Shown: positions 21,781 through 32,727, counted from the first letter of the stretch. The stretch: DNA of 64,000 bases from Massospora cicadina (GCA_022478985.1 JAKSZP010006700.1:115896-179895), one strand, 5' to 3'. The notes: generated by a model not told the origin, from the letters alone. Numbers and translations: made by a program.

Positions 21781-22021
21781 TCAGAACTTGTGTTAGCGGC
21801 CTCTGATTGGACCAGTCACCATTTACATCGACCTTTGCCACCTTTGCTCCATGGTTTCATTGATTTTATGGCATCTGATTTGACAGAATGCCATTTTAAA
21901 GGGTCGTTGCCCTTGAGCCCCTCATTTTTATTTATATTATCTACAGTACTACTAGCCGTGATCCACACCTTAGGGGGGGGTCAGGGCTATGTGGCGGTCA
22001 GCCAGCGCCTTGACCGTCACA

Positions 22022-22531
22022 GTGGGAATAGGAATTTTTTTAAAAATAATTGGCAGCTTAGATGCTGCTACCGCATTGGCATTAGATCAAAATTAACGGT
22101 CAAAATAGCCCTTGAATGGGCGAAAACTGATATATCTGGCAGGTTTGAAAACTTCTGAGACCATATCAATGATTGCTGCACTCATGTATGGGAAAAGAAA
22201 CCCAACTCTGACCTGAAGGCCAAAACGTAGGTTTCTCCAAAGAGCACCAAAGGGCTCTGGAGCACTGCCTGTGAGCTTGCAAGATGGTGGGCTAAGTCCT
22301 AAGGTGGGATGTAACGCCTGGTGTCATTGGGAGGGCTAGCAGAGCCAGCCCAGATATGCTTTGGTGGAGGCTGAAGAACGCTGAAGGTGGCACACCACAA
22401 CCCCAAGCTGGGCAGCAGGTGTCAATGGCATTGACATTCTGATTAAATTGTCTGATTTGAGCAGCTGATTTTTTGTATTTTTTAAAACTTAAAATTTGGC
22501 TTTAATTTAGTTGATCAAAGCGAAAGAAAGC
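22022..22531 (-). pseudogene. ORF1-only copy 1, 5' end and start of its gene
   Basis: Minus strand from 22531: CTTTCTTTCGCTTTGATC leader, the GC-rich stretch CTGCTGCCCAGCTTGGGG, then coding-like sequence matching 56799-57310 (LFPYxSA, FKPARYISFRPFKGYFD). It breaks at 22022, where Gypsy-A2 was inserted, and resumes at 15233. Confidence 0.8.
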
Positions 22532-22770
22532 TTGGAGCTTGATCTTTGTGTCAACTACTCATTGTTCACCAGGCTTAATCAAAACATCGTCTGCAGCATA
22601 TAAAGGGATACAATCTCTAGCATCCACCAGATTGAGCAATCCTTTTGTATTTCGCCCAGAGGTGGTATAATGAAAAGGCAAAGAGAAAAGGGGGATTTGA
22701 CCAGGCAAGAGTATTCATTCTTGCTTGGATCTATATTGGGTAAGACTAAAGGGACTTTATAGTTGATTAA

Positions 22771-23055
22771 TCAGAGGAAACCACGCTTCATGTTAATTAT
22801 TCCCTCGTACTCAATCATAAACTGGGTACATATGAGCATATCATAGGTGTTGTTTTCCAAGGCCACTTCTAGGGCCAATTTGATGAGCTTCCCAATTTTA
22901 ATGGGAAGGGAAGAGTATGCCCTAAAAGCATAGGTGTTGTTTGGTCCCATGGTTCCAAACTCTTGAAAATACTTTAAGTCAGGCGCCAGCTTTATCTTAT
23001 TTATCATCTTAGAGGAGATTACATTAACTGGTGAGCCAGTATTTAGGATGTCCAT
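22771..23055 (-). pseudogene. Gypsy-B1 protease remnant
   Basis: Minus-strand open stretch of 94 codons with MDILNTGSPVNVISSKMINK, a retropepsin signature whose catalytic Asp has become Asn, followed by AFRAYSSLPIKIGKLIKLAL and YDMLICTQFMIEYEGIIN, which corresponds to the second conserved strand (usual form ILGxxWL). It is related to LVDSGSPTNIICL in Gypsy-B4 at about 48130. Confidence 0.78.
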
Positions 23056-23299
23056 ACCTGGACTTTTTGAATGACCACTTCCACCTTGGTGAGGGTTACT
23101 CCAAAGCTAGGGCACAGAGCCAATACCCTCTTGGGCCAGAAGGTGGAGGTTAGTTTAAAAATGGTCTCAGGGTATCTTTCCAGGCTTGATTTCATAGTAT
23201 TGACTGCTGAAGATGTCGGATCAAGTCATCCAGGAGCTGATCAGCATTACTGGTGGTTTCAAAATCTGATGGACTCCATTTGAAATTAACTGAGATAAG

Positions 23300-24627
23300 T
23301 ATCCTCAGGTAGGGTGGCCTCATCTGATTCGGTAGCACGCAATTGTATAGGAACCTCAACTTCAGCGGGTGCTCCTAGAACATAGTAACCAACGTTCTCA
23401 CAATCCCCTTCAGATTCTTCATCGGTAAGATTATCTATGCACCTAAAAGGGCATTAGTTGAGAGGGTGAGTTTGATCATGTCAGTGTTTATTTTGACACC
23501 CCGCAGTTATTGGGCCCTTTCTTAGGGAAAGCAATGACTTGTGAACTGTCTGCTATTACTTTGATCATGGGAGAAGGAGTTTTAACTTTAATGTCCTTTG
23601 GTGGAAGATTTTTATTAACTGGCTTGGGCTGCCTCATAGATGCAGGTTTCAAGCTGCAGGAGGCAAAGGGGATACATAATGCATATCAGCAAGGCTTGAC
23701 AACTTAGCTGAGGCAGGAAGCATTCAGAGGAGTGCGTGAGCTGAGACACAGTGTCAACCAAAGTACAGAGCGCCCTTTGGGTAAAACTGATGGAGCATTT
23801 GGGATAAACCCATGTGAAAGGGGATTATCTGTTTTTAGTTTCACTGTGGAAGCAGGTTTTTGTGATACTCATTATGGTCTCCCTCTGGTGAGATTGGTCT
23901 TGATAATTCCTCAATAGTTTATTCTTGAGAATTCAGCTCAGCCTCTTGAATAGTCAAAGCGTTATGGATATCCACAACCTTTAATAGAGCATATTTTATG
24001 TCACAGACATTCCACTAATGACATTTTAAGGAGATGATATGCCGTGCTAAAGAGGGTTGAGAAGCTAAACCAGTTAGGATGGCAGCAACAGCATCATCAC
24101 GGGATAGCATTTTAGCGAGAAAAAGTGGCTGTGCTTCTCTGTAGAAGCGATCAAAAAAGGTGGCAACTGATTCTCTTCGAGTAGATGTAAGCACATAAAC
24201 GCCTGTCTTTGCCTACGCAAGTTCTGCGTGAATATGAATTCCTCAATGAGCGCCTTTTTCCCTCTGCCCAAGTTTTAAGGGTGGCCATATAAGGTACCAT
24301 CACCTCTTGGGCAGAGCAGCTGAGGCAGGGTAGTATATGACCCTTTTTTATGATCAGTATTCCCTTTCATAACGCCTCATAAGCAAAGAGGAACGAGGCT
24401 TTGCTAACCTCACCATGGAATATTGTCCCTAAATGAGGTTTTAAGATGGTTGGAGCAGCCTCATAAGAGGCTTGGGAAACGTGTTGTTCAAGTGAAGCAA
24501 TTTGAGATGGTGAGCTGTCTAGCTGCTGTGTTAAAGCATCTATCTGGGGATTAGAGGCAGTGGGGAGGTTATGTGGGTTAATTACCCCAACACCCTCCAC
24601 TTTAGTTTTTTTGTGGTGTATTACCAT
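23300..24627 (-). pseudogene. gag: Gypsy-B1 Gag remnant
   Basis: On the minus strand a start-proximal open stretch (24627-24367: IDALTQQLDSSPSQIASLEQ, a coiled-coil-like heptad segment) follows the primer site closely, as expected for Gag. Further fragments (SREESVATFFDRF-type region near 24160; MLSRDDAVAAILTGL near 24080) resemble a Gag capsid helix bundle, but stops and shifts are frequent. Low-level recognition only. Confidence 0.6.
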
Positions 24628-24633
24628 CTATAT

Positions 24634-25395
24634 TGAGCACCACTTGTTGGTATCAAGGCGGTGTGTAAGCTCGCTAGTGCAAAATTTTCCACAGATTTCA
24701 ACAACAAAGCAGGAGAAGGGTTATATCAACTTCTGAAATAATGAATAAAAAGGGGCTCTACACCACTAAAATAATATCACTTATAAATTATAATAAAAGC
24801 TGTGTTTTTATCTGTTTTTATTATGTGGCGGTAAGGGGACTAAAAGCAAACCCCTTATGATCTCACTGCTTAGTATTTATATTGATATGGGGCTTGAAGT
24901 GTGATAGGCATCGAATTCATTATTCGCTTTGAGCCTAAATATGAAATATGGGCGTTTGTCCTATAAGAGCTCTCAATTCTTGTCTCACCTAATGGAACAG
25001 CCAATTGAGGAGAGAAAGTAGGTATGACATGCCCATGAGGCAAAGATTTTATATATTGGAGCCAATCATCTTGAGGGAAATAATTGCACCTTGTGAGACC
25101 CCCTACAAGGCTATAAAAGGGGGTTTTGTGACGTAGGTGCTGAAAATATTTTAGATGTGGGCTGGGAAGAACCTCTAATGGCCTCCACTGATTTTGGCGC
25201 ATTTTTGGTGCAATATACTAACCCAAAATTGTAAAATTTGCCCGTGATGCATTACTAATAGTGTTAACCCAATTTGAAGGGTTCCACTGGTAATTGATCA
25301 GGGTCTTTTGGCCGATTTTACCTGTATTAGAAATCGAAACATTACAGATCTCTTTCTGCTAAGCATCACTTTTCGAAAATCAATTCATCCTGAAA
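24634..25395 (-). repeat. Gypsy-B1 5' LTR (24645-25395, 751 bp) and tRNA-type primer site
   Basis: On the minus strand the LTR ends ACCAACA at 24645, then AG, then TGGTGCTCA (24642-24634), a TGG-type primer site used with tRNA primers. The start aligns with the TGTCAG start of the Gypsy-B3 and B4 LTRs. The other minus-strand copy at 31977-32727 is also 751 bp and has the same TGGTGCTCA. Confidence 0.78.
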
Positions 25396-25436
25396 TTTAG
25401 CTCCACTAAAGAGATTTACGAAAACTATTAGCAAAT

Positions 25437-28160
25437 ATGGCGGGAAACCCCGCAAAAGAACCCGCAGGCTATGCCAAACGAGCCAGCACCACCCCCAAAC
25501 GAAGCAACCCTCGGTTACCCACCTCAGGGTCAACCAGAATCACCCGCTCTCAAGCAGCAGCCATGAAAGCAGGCACCACCCCCCAACCTGGAGCTACTCC
25601 AACTAGCGCCAGTTCACCTGATCGCACTTCTGCAACCTGCACGCCTAACGGCTCTGTGTGCGCTGCCTCCCACCAACCCGCTGGGCCCCCTCCAACCAAG
25701 GAGGCCATCACCCACGCTGTTTTAATGGCGTCTGCTCAGTTGAATGCAAATCAGCCCATCCAGGCATTCACCTCCCCCATTGTGTCAGCTGATTCAGCCC
25801 CATCTATTATTGCTGACGCCGTGTTTCTGGCTCCCTCCATGAATGGCGATACCCAGCTACCTGGCCCCCAAATCCTCATATGTAAGGGTGGAGAAGCCGC
25901 ACATTCTGGTTCACTGAGCACCAAATTGGGACAATCTACTCTTCCCAATGAGGATTCAAATGGTTCGGATTTTGGAACTTCACACCAGTTCCAGTCTCAC
26001 CCGTCCCATTTAAACCCCGTAATCGGCACTTCTCAAGTCGGCACTTTATTTCAATATGCTGAAAATGACCAATTCACCAATCAGCCAATGAGTTTTGCCC
26101 ACGAAATCACAGCAAATACTCGGGCTGAATTTACCCAAATAGATTGGGATTGTGATGAAACATCTCCCTCCTCCCAACTGGCTGGAGTTAATTCCAAACT
26201 GGATGGGCCTCCCCAATTTAGCGAGGCCCAACAATCACCTGGCCCCCAAACCCTCAGATGTAAGGTTGGATTAGCCGCACATTCTGGTTCACTAAGCACC
26301 AAATTGGGACAATCTACTCTTCCCAATGGGGATTTAAATGATCCAGATTTTGGAACTTCACACCAGTTCAAATCTCACCCGTCCCATTTAAACCCCATAA
26401 TCGGCACTTCTCAAGTCGGCACTTTATCTCCATATGCTGAAAACGACCAATTCACCAATCAGCCAATGAGTTTTGCCCACGAAATCACAGCAAATACTCG
26501 GGCTGAATTTACCCAAATAGATTCTGATGGTGATGAAACATCTCCCTCCTCCCAACTGGCTGGAGTTAATTCTAATCTGGATGGGCCTCCCCAATTTAGC
26601 GAGGCCCAACAAACCGCCCCTCAATTTAATATGACGCCAGCAACTGCTGTAACATTCCAGCAACAAGGGAACTCCGAAAACTTGTCCAAACCACCAGCTC
26701 ACACTCAACCTGCAATTGCATCCCAAAGAAAACACAAACGTACAAAAGGAGCCACTGGGGCGTGGCAAAAACCTCTGGCACCAATGCTACCCAAAACTGA
26801 TCCCCGTGAAGTGGCGTTTATTGCTGATGTTAAGAAGTAATGGGCAGAAACTAGAGCGCAAAAAGCTATACCTCGCTCAACCCTCTCCCACGCAATTCGC
26901 CTTTATTATGGGCATAACCCTGTTGAATTCTATACAGAGGATTACTTCTCATACTTTGCAGCGATTGTGGAGATATTCCCAATTAACACCACCATCCATG
27001 AAACAGTGGAGGGCCACTACATCGAAGTGGGCTTCACTGAAGCTGCCCTTGCTGACCATGCTGCCACCCTCCAGGTCATTATTCCACGCGGATCTCTTCG
27101 CATTTCCCGCACACGCTCTCACCTGGAGAAAATTTCATGGGTTACTTTTTCCAACCTACCAACGACTGTTGATCCTGAGTCTCTTAAACTGGCACTCCAT
27201 CGTGGTTTAATGGAGTTTGGGTCTGTTCTTTCAGTGGACTTTAGCGTCCCCTCTTACTATGCTCCCACTCAAAGAGCTCGCACTGCTAGGGCGTCGTTCA
27301 TCCCCTCCCCCACTGTATCCCGCAACATTGAGGTTATTCCTCATGTGGCGGTAGTTGTGGCATGCCCTGAGATCTTTTTTGTCGACCCTGATCAGGCGCG
27401 CCCCCGGTGCAAATGGTGTAACGCCCTTGGACACTTGTATAGTGGCTGCACAGCTCGAAAACAAGCCCTCTTAGCCACCACCCAGGGGGCTAAACCAGGC
27501 CAAAAACGATCCCACGTGGCTGCAGCAGCAATTCCACAACCCACACAATGGGTTCCCGTTCAAGACCTGTCCCCTGAGGCCTTACGCCTAGCAGTTGAAA
27601 CAGCTAACCCCACAATTGGTATGGGATACCTTCGCGCTCATGTCCCCCTTCCAATGGGCACTCCCTCCAATCTCCCAGAGTCAACTCCCTCTCTCACCAA
27701 GCGCAAGGCATCTCCCACAAGGTGCCCCTCGTCAGCCACCCCCACTCAGGGCTCCGCGGCACCCCCACCAAACTCCACCAGCGATTTATCGCATCAACCC
27801 TCAGCTCCCAATGGAGCTATGCCCACCAGCATGGACTGGCAACCCGCGGCCTGCGGTAGAAGTGCCACCTCAAAGAGTCCTACCCCAACCCCACAGTCCA
27901 TTTCGCGCGGATCCTATGCAGTGTTGGAGGAAGTGAACATGGACTCAGACTCATCAAATGGGGACACCGCGGAGGTCACCATTGAGCACCCTCAGGTCCT
28001 TCCCCTGCAATGGAGCGGGGGCAGCATCCTAGGCTGGCTTACTGGGTCCTCCGCCCCCCACCCTCTCCTTCCCCTCAAAACCCTCGACACTCCTCACGGA
28101 TTACAGCTAATAGTCAAGCTAAAGGACTCAAAACTAGCCGCCTCACAGCAGCAGGTTTAA
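25437..28160 (+). pseudogene. LINE-1 ORF1, RNA-binding protein with RRM-like region and CCHC knuckle, one in-frame stop
   Basis: A 907-codon frame broken only by TAA at 26838-26840; the same frame continues without shift. The N-terminal 390 residues are Ser, Pro, Thr and Gln rich and include two copies of a 126-residue repeat. After the stop come a basic helix (RAQKAIPRSTLSHAIRLYYG), an RRM-like region (ISWVTFSNLPTTVDPESLKL, GSVLSVDFSVP, TARASFIPS), and the knuckle CKWCNALGHLYSGC at 27408-27449 (CX2CX4HX4C). The tail is Pro and Ser rich. Such proteins coat LINE RNA. ORF2 starts 37 bases after the stop codon. Confidence 0.88.
25861..26616 (+). repeat. 378 bp tandem duplication inside LINE-1 ORF1
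   Basis: Two head-to-tail units, 25861-26238 and 26239-26616, each 126 codons, so the frame is kept. The units are highly similar (for example SGSLSTKLGQSTLPN and NQPMSFAHEITANTRAEF in both). It looks like a recent in-frame duplication of part of the disordered N-terminal region. Confidence 0.93.
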
Positions 28161-28197
28161 GCGCTGGCAACCCCCCAGGACATGGAGGGGAACAGCT

Positions 28198-31100
28198 ATG
28201 AGTCCCCATGGCAGCACCCTGGCCCTGCAATCCATCAACGCAAATGGGTTGCGGGACTTTAAGCGGAGAGCCCGCCTCCTCCAAAACTTCAGGTCAGCAC
28301 AAATTGACATCGCTGCTTTCCAGGAGCCCCATATCCTCCCCCACGAACAATCTGCATGGAATGAACAGTTTGGAGACAACTCCTTCTGGACAAACCATGC
28401 CGCCCTCATTGTTTTGAATCCTCGGGTTAAAACCCATTCTTTTTCACAATATCTAGGTGGCCGCCTCATAATGGCCAAACTCACCACTCCTGACTTCTCC
28501 TTCTTCGCTGCAATCATCTACCTGCCTAATGCAGGTCAGGAGCAAAATTGGCTCTTGGAAGAGCTCCTCCAACTCAATCTCCTACGGAATACAGTCCTCT
28601 TAGGAGATTTCAACACAACCATAAGTCGCGTCCGTGACTCTTACCCCCTACAGCAAAGGAACGCCCTTGGATCAAGTCGCCTCCTGGATTTCCTTCGCCT
28701 GAGTGGCTTTATAGATGCGCTTCCACCCTCCGCGTCTGGCCTAGGTTGCATGACTAGGATCCAGTATGATGGAGGAGATTTCCAGTCAGCGTCACGCATA
28801 GATATGGCACTGATTGGCCTCCTGCTAATTGGCCGCGTCTCCTCTCCCATCTCTCGTGACAACCATCTGAGTGATCACAGGTCACTCACCGTTGTCCTCA
28901 CCACCACACTTAGACCGTCGCGTAGGTTCTGGCCTAGGGTTGCCCCAGCTCTTCTCAACAACCCCTTCACTAAGGAGAAGCTGTATATGACCATCCGGGA
29001 GACTCTCACCTCCCCCCACCCCACCTGCTTGACCACAAGACTATATGGGCGGTGACCAAGAAGGGCATCACCCGCGTTGCTTACAACTGTGCCAAAGCCC
29101 AGATGACTGCAGCTCGCGCCAGAGTCAAAAGGGCGGAAGCCAGAATCAGACATCTAGAGCGAAACTGTCAGCCTTCGCCCTCTCCCAGATGGTTGGAAGA
29201 CTGAGAAGCGGCGCAGGAAGCACTCCGCTTGGAGCTCACACTGCAGGAAGAACGGGCAGCAAACTTTACAACATCTCGTTACTATGCTCAATGGGAACGC
29301 CCCACCCGCTTCTTCTTTCAGAAACAGAAAGCCCGGTCAACAGCGCAGGATATTACTGCACTGAAGATTGGCACTACAACCACTTCGGATAAGGAGGAAA
29401 TCACACAAATAATACATCGCTTCTACTCCAGCCTCTTCCACGCCACCCAGGTGGACCCGTCAGACATCCAAGACTTCCTGTGGCGGGCTCCAGAGCCGCC
29501 CATTGACCCACGGGCTGATGAGGCTCTACTGGCGCCTATTTCCATCCAGGAGGTGATGGAAATCCTTCTGAAATCCCCACGGCTTAAAGCCCCAGGCCCA
29601 GACGGAATACCCTTTGAGGTGTACCTTCTGGAACCTGCAGTGATAGCCAGAACCCTCCGCGACCTCTTCGCTGCACTCTTAGTGAATGGCGAGGTCCTCC
29701 CCGACTCCAGAGGCTCAATCACGACCCTCATTCACAAGAAGTCAGACCGTGAGAACCTGGCGAACTGGCGCCCCATAGCGTTGATCAACACAGACCACAA
29801 GCTCTTCACGAAGCTTCTGGCCAACCGCATCACCAAATGGGTGTCACCTCGCCTCTCCCCATCCCAGCACGGTTTTATTCCGGGGAGGTCGTTATGGGAC
29901 AACTATAATGACCTTCGCGTGACTTTGACTGCTAACTCTCGTAAGGTGATCGGCTTTATGGCTCTCCTGGATATGGAGAAAGCATATGATCGGGTAGCCT
30001 GGAAGTATATTGATGATTCCCTGGCCCGCTTCCATCCCCCACCCGCAGCTAGGCGCTGGATATCAGCGCTCTATGACCAGCTCCACACCAGAGTCCTGGC
30101 GCCAATGGGTTTTACAGTGGCAGTACCAGTTGGACAAGGTCTCCGGCAAGGGGACCCCCTGAGCCCTATCCTTTTTAACATCACCCTTGACCCCCTCTTG
30201 GCCTCCTTACAGGACAAGCTAACAGGGATTCTGGTCCCAGGTAAAGCCCCCACACGCACCATGGCATTTGCAGATGACACCGCCATTGCATTTGGCTGCC
30301 CTGGGGATGATGCCCTCGCTGCTGTGACCATTGAAAGGTACACCAAGGCGTCCAACGCCATGGTCAACACCTCCAAGACAACAGTTGTACAGGTCGGCTC
30401 CCCCACCTTCCCCCCACCATTTGGTATTGAACCTGAGCGCGGTACCTTCCGTCACCTGGGTGTTCTCACCAACCAACAAGGAGTTGCGCTAAAAAACAAT
30501 GAGGACTTGCTCCTTGCAGCAGTTAACTCCAGGATTGCCAGCTGGAACTGGCGGCACATCACCCCCAGGGTCGAGCTCTGATGGCCAATGTGTTCCTCCT
30601 CTCCAAAGTCTGGTTCCTAGCGCACGTCTGCCCATTCACAGATGCCTTTTATACGCGGCTCAATGTACTCCTCCGGTGTTGGATCTGGGGCTCAAACCAT
30701 CCACCAATGGCCCTCTCAACCATTGCCCGACCCTGCAATGAAGGGGGCCTAGGGCTTCTGGACACGCGATCCCACGCCACCACAATCTTCCTGAAGTTCC
30801 TATGGCTGATTGTCTGCTGGGACGCGACCCCCATGCCCCAATGGGCGCCCGCCCTCCGCCAGTCAGTGTCAGCAGCTCTGGGTCTTCCTAGAGCATCTCT
30901 GACCTCATTAGGGGAGTGGCTCACAAACCACCCAGGCCATCGCCTAAAACCATCCTCATCCCCCTACTGGAACCTGGCTTTCCTTGCCCTGAAACGAGTA
31001 GGCGCGCGGATCCACCATGCCTTCCCATACAGAAGGGAAGGCCCTGGCCTCAGCCCCCGTCGCCATGCAATTGTGCACAATGGACAAGTTGTCACAACTC

Positions 31101-31429
31101 GCCTCAACCCCCAAGATCGTCCTCCCATCCGCCCAAGACTCCTTGAGCTCCTCCCTCCCTCCGTGAGATTTGACCTTAAGGAATTGTGGAAGGACGTCTA
31201 TCACCCCATCCTGTCAGCAAAGGTGTCCAACACCTTATGGAGGGTGCTCCACTGTTCATACAGGACAGGGGACTGGACTGGCCCTACCTTCCAGCACCAA
31301 AGCTGCCCTCGCTGTGTGGAGCCTATTGAGTCCCACCTCCATCATTTTTTCACCTGTCCAGGTGTCACCGCATTTTGGCCAAAGGCCCGCGCGCTCCTCC
31401 ATGCTCAGCCCTGGTTTGGACACTTGTGA
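28198..31429 (+). pseudogene. LINE-1 ORF2, endonuclease plus reverse transcriptase, with few lesions
   Basis: Endonuclease motifs in order: QSINANGL, IAAFQEPHIL (catalytic Glu), VLLGDFNTTIS, RIDMALIG, SDHRSLTV. A frameshift near 29030 and a stop near 29203 interrupt the linker. RT: RLKAPGPDGIPFEVYLL, LANWRPIALINTDHKLFTKL, QHGFIPGRSLWDN, ALLDMEKAYDRVAW, GLRQGDPLSPILFNITLDPL, MAFADDTAIAF (catalytic Asp codons 30273-30278). A frameshift at about 30580 precedes the thumb (LSKVWFLAHVCPF) and the terminal zinc-like motif CPRCVEPIESHLHHFFTC. Three lesions are seen in about 1,075 codons. It carries out target-primed reverse transcription in this family. Confidence 0.93.
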
Positions 31430-31803
31430 AAGACCTCATGTTTGCGCAGACATTGCCTGGTTGCCACTGGACCCCTCCGTGTCCTCACCTATGCCACAGC
31501 CTTCTGGACCATCCATAACTTCCTTCCTTTGTGCTGCCTTTGACCAGCTGATGTGTGGACCCTTCCACACATGATCACCCACTTTCAGGTACACTTTGAG
31601 ATGGCCCTGAAGGTCTGCACTATGTCGCCAACCCTCCCCCACTCAGTTGTCACTGCAGCACGGCTCTGGCGTGCAAACCCCCTCCCTTTCTCAATTCCTC
31701 CTCCCTTCCCTTCCCTCGCCTCAGGCTCTTAGGAGCCCAGGCGTAATTCAATAAACATCGATGAATCCCCCCTTGGGTTGGGACCATCTAGTACTAAAAA
31801 AAA
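31430..31803 (+). other. LINE-1 3' region and tail
   Basis: After ORF2, 31430-31730 still shows coding-like proline- and cysteine-rich sequence, followed by AATTCAATAAACATCG (polyadenylation-like) and the terminal GGGTTGGGACCATCTAGTAC with a short A run (31796-31803). This end is nearly the same as in ORF1-only copies 1 and 2. Confidence 0.7.
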
Positions 31804-32727
31804 GGGGCGCTGCTAATCTCTTTATGATGGGGTAAGGCACTTGCAAGTTGCTTTTCCAAAGAAACTATTCATAAGTCAGTGGAAAGGGGGAGAGTTGGAG
31901 GGTTACTCACTTTAAAAGCCTCCATTCTTGAGTTTATTTTTGGTGTACAAGGTAGCCCCTGTAGTGAGCACCACTTTGTAGGAAACCAGCTAGTTGTATG
32001 TTTGCTAGTGCTAAACTGCCTTTGGTTTCCACAACGGTTTAATTAATTTAAAGTTGAAAACACTAATAAAAAAAGTTGGGGTTATTGAACTTTTATTAGG
32101 TTAAGTTCAGGAAGTGAAGAAAATAAACCCTCTCAATAATGGACCATTCCATATTAAATTGTATCGAGGGGTGAGCAAAATACAATGTTAGGCGTGTGGA
32201 ATAGCTTGGTAACACCCAAAAGGGTAATATGATAATTTATTCTATCAGAGCTCATGTAAGGTGGTTTCTTAAGTGAAACGACTGATGGGCCAATATTGTT
32301 AGGCAGAACATACCCATGTGGTAATGATTTAAATGCTTCAAACAATCACCATATGCTAAAATAATTGCATCTTGGGGGACCTCCGCCCCGCTTATAGAAG
32401 GGGGGTCTCCTCTTAGATGTTAAAATAGAACTGGCCATGGCAGGGGGAAACCGTTTGATGGGAACCCCAGAATATGCCACATGGTTAGAGTAATCCGATT
32501 GCTAGATATTAAAAAATAGCCCGTTTAGTAGGTGGCAAAGTGTCACCCCAATTCATAGGGTTCCTCCAAAAATTGGCCAGAATCTTATAGCCAGTTTTGT
32601 CAATATTTTTTTCGAACTAATATTAAAATGATATTGGACATGTAATTGTCCAATTGCTTTTGTTAAATTGGGATTATTCTTCCCCTAAACATTATTTTTC
32701 CAAAGTCAAGAAGGCAATTTTCTGATA
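31804..32727 (-). mobile_element. Gypsy-B2 fragment: LTR (31977-32727), primer site, leader
   Basis: On the minus strand: a 751 bp LTR ending CCTACA, then AAG, then TGGTGCTCACTACAGGGG (31973 downward) and about 160 bases of leader that resemble the Gypsy-B1 leader. It is then cut by the 3' end of LINE-1. The rest of this element is missing. The LTR aligns with 24645-25395 at scattered conserved blocks (for example GCTAGTGC, and TATAGAAGGGGGGTCTCC against TATAAAAGGGGGTTTTGT). Confidence 0.72.

Larger units (their letters stand above)
15234..22021 (-). mobile_element. Gypsy-A2, chromovirus related to Gypsy-A1 (6.8 kb)
   Basis: Both LTRs are present, as are Gag, protease, RT, RNase H, integrase and chromodomain, in the same order as A1. 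LTR ends TGTGACGG and GTCACA are near-perfect inverted repeats. Target duplication: GTGTG (15229-15233) and GTGGG (22022-22026), 4 of 5 identical. It interrupts ORF1-only copy 1: the host element reads continuously from 22022 to 15233, as shown by comparison with copy 2 around 57300. Several stops and shifts make it inactive. The 5' LTR carries a SINE. Confidence 0.93.
20575..22021 (-). repeat. Gypsy-A2 5' LTR (1,447 bp including a 296 bp SINE)
   Basis: Begins TGTGACGGTCAAGG (minus strand, from 22021) and ends GTTCGTCACA at 20575. Without the SINE it is about 1.15 kb, longer than the 3' LTR mainly because it has four rather than three units of an internal repeat (about 21500-21780; unit core GGCTTGGCAGCCCCTGATT). 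The SINE separates the TATA box from the predicted start. Confidence 0.9.
8615..22531 (-). mobile_element. ORF1-only retroposon copy 1, interrupted by LINE-2B and Gypsy-A2
   Basis: The minus-strand element is in three pieces: 22531-22022 (5' end), 15233-13914, and 8686-8615 (3' tail). After removing the nested elements and their duplicated targets, its length is about 1,897 bp, against 1,902 bp for the uninterrupted copy at 56799-58700. Flanking target duplication: TTGGAGCGTGAAC (8602-8614) and TTGGAGCTTGATC (22532-22544). The 3' tail reads TTTTGGGTTGGGCACCACTA on the minus strand, shared with LINE-1 and copy 2. It sits in Gypsy-B1 between protease and RT. Confidence 0.85.
5598..25395 (-). 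mobile_element. Gypsy-B1, old Ty3/gypsy element split by nested insertions
   Basis: Read on the minus strand, the order is: 751 bp LTR (24645-25395), primer site (24634-24642), gag (about 23300-24627), protease (22771-23055), then the insertion stack 8615-22531, then RT and RNase H (about 6802-8464) and integrase (about 5870-6805). The 3' end is cut by Gypsy-A1 at 5598. The order and orientation of the two halves fit a single element. All frames carry many stops, making this the oldest layer here. Confidence 0.82.
25396..31803 (+). mobile_element. LINE-1, L1-like LINE with two ORFs, nearly intact
   Basis: ORF1 (25437-28160) and ORF2 (28198-31429) are followed by a 3' region ending TTGGGTTGGGACCATCTAGT and CTAAAAAAAA (to 31803). 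The exact 5' end is uncertain: it lies between the Gypsy-B1 LTR edge (25395) and the ORF1 start (25437). No clear target duplication was found. It has only one stop in ORF1 and a few lesions in ORF2, and is visibly richer in CG dinucleotides than its surroundings, so it is the youngest LINE here. Confidence 0.88.

Noticed and set aside
13932..22531. The ORF1-only sequence as simply the 5' end of LINE-2
   Set aside because: LINE-2B has its own 18-base target duplication and its own ORF1, and the ORF1-only element resumes after it with a different 3' tail.
25340..25436. Target-site duplication for LINE-1 (CTGCTAA near 25358 and 31811)
   Set aside because: The match is only seven bases, lies at different distances from the element ends and is followed by unrelated sequence.
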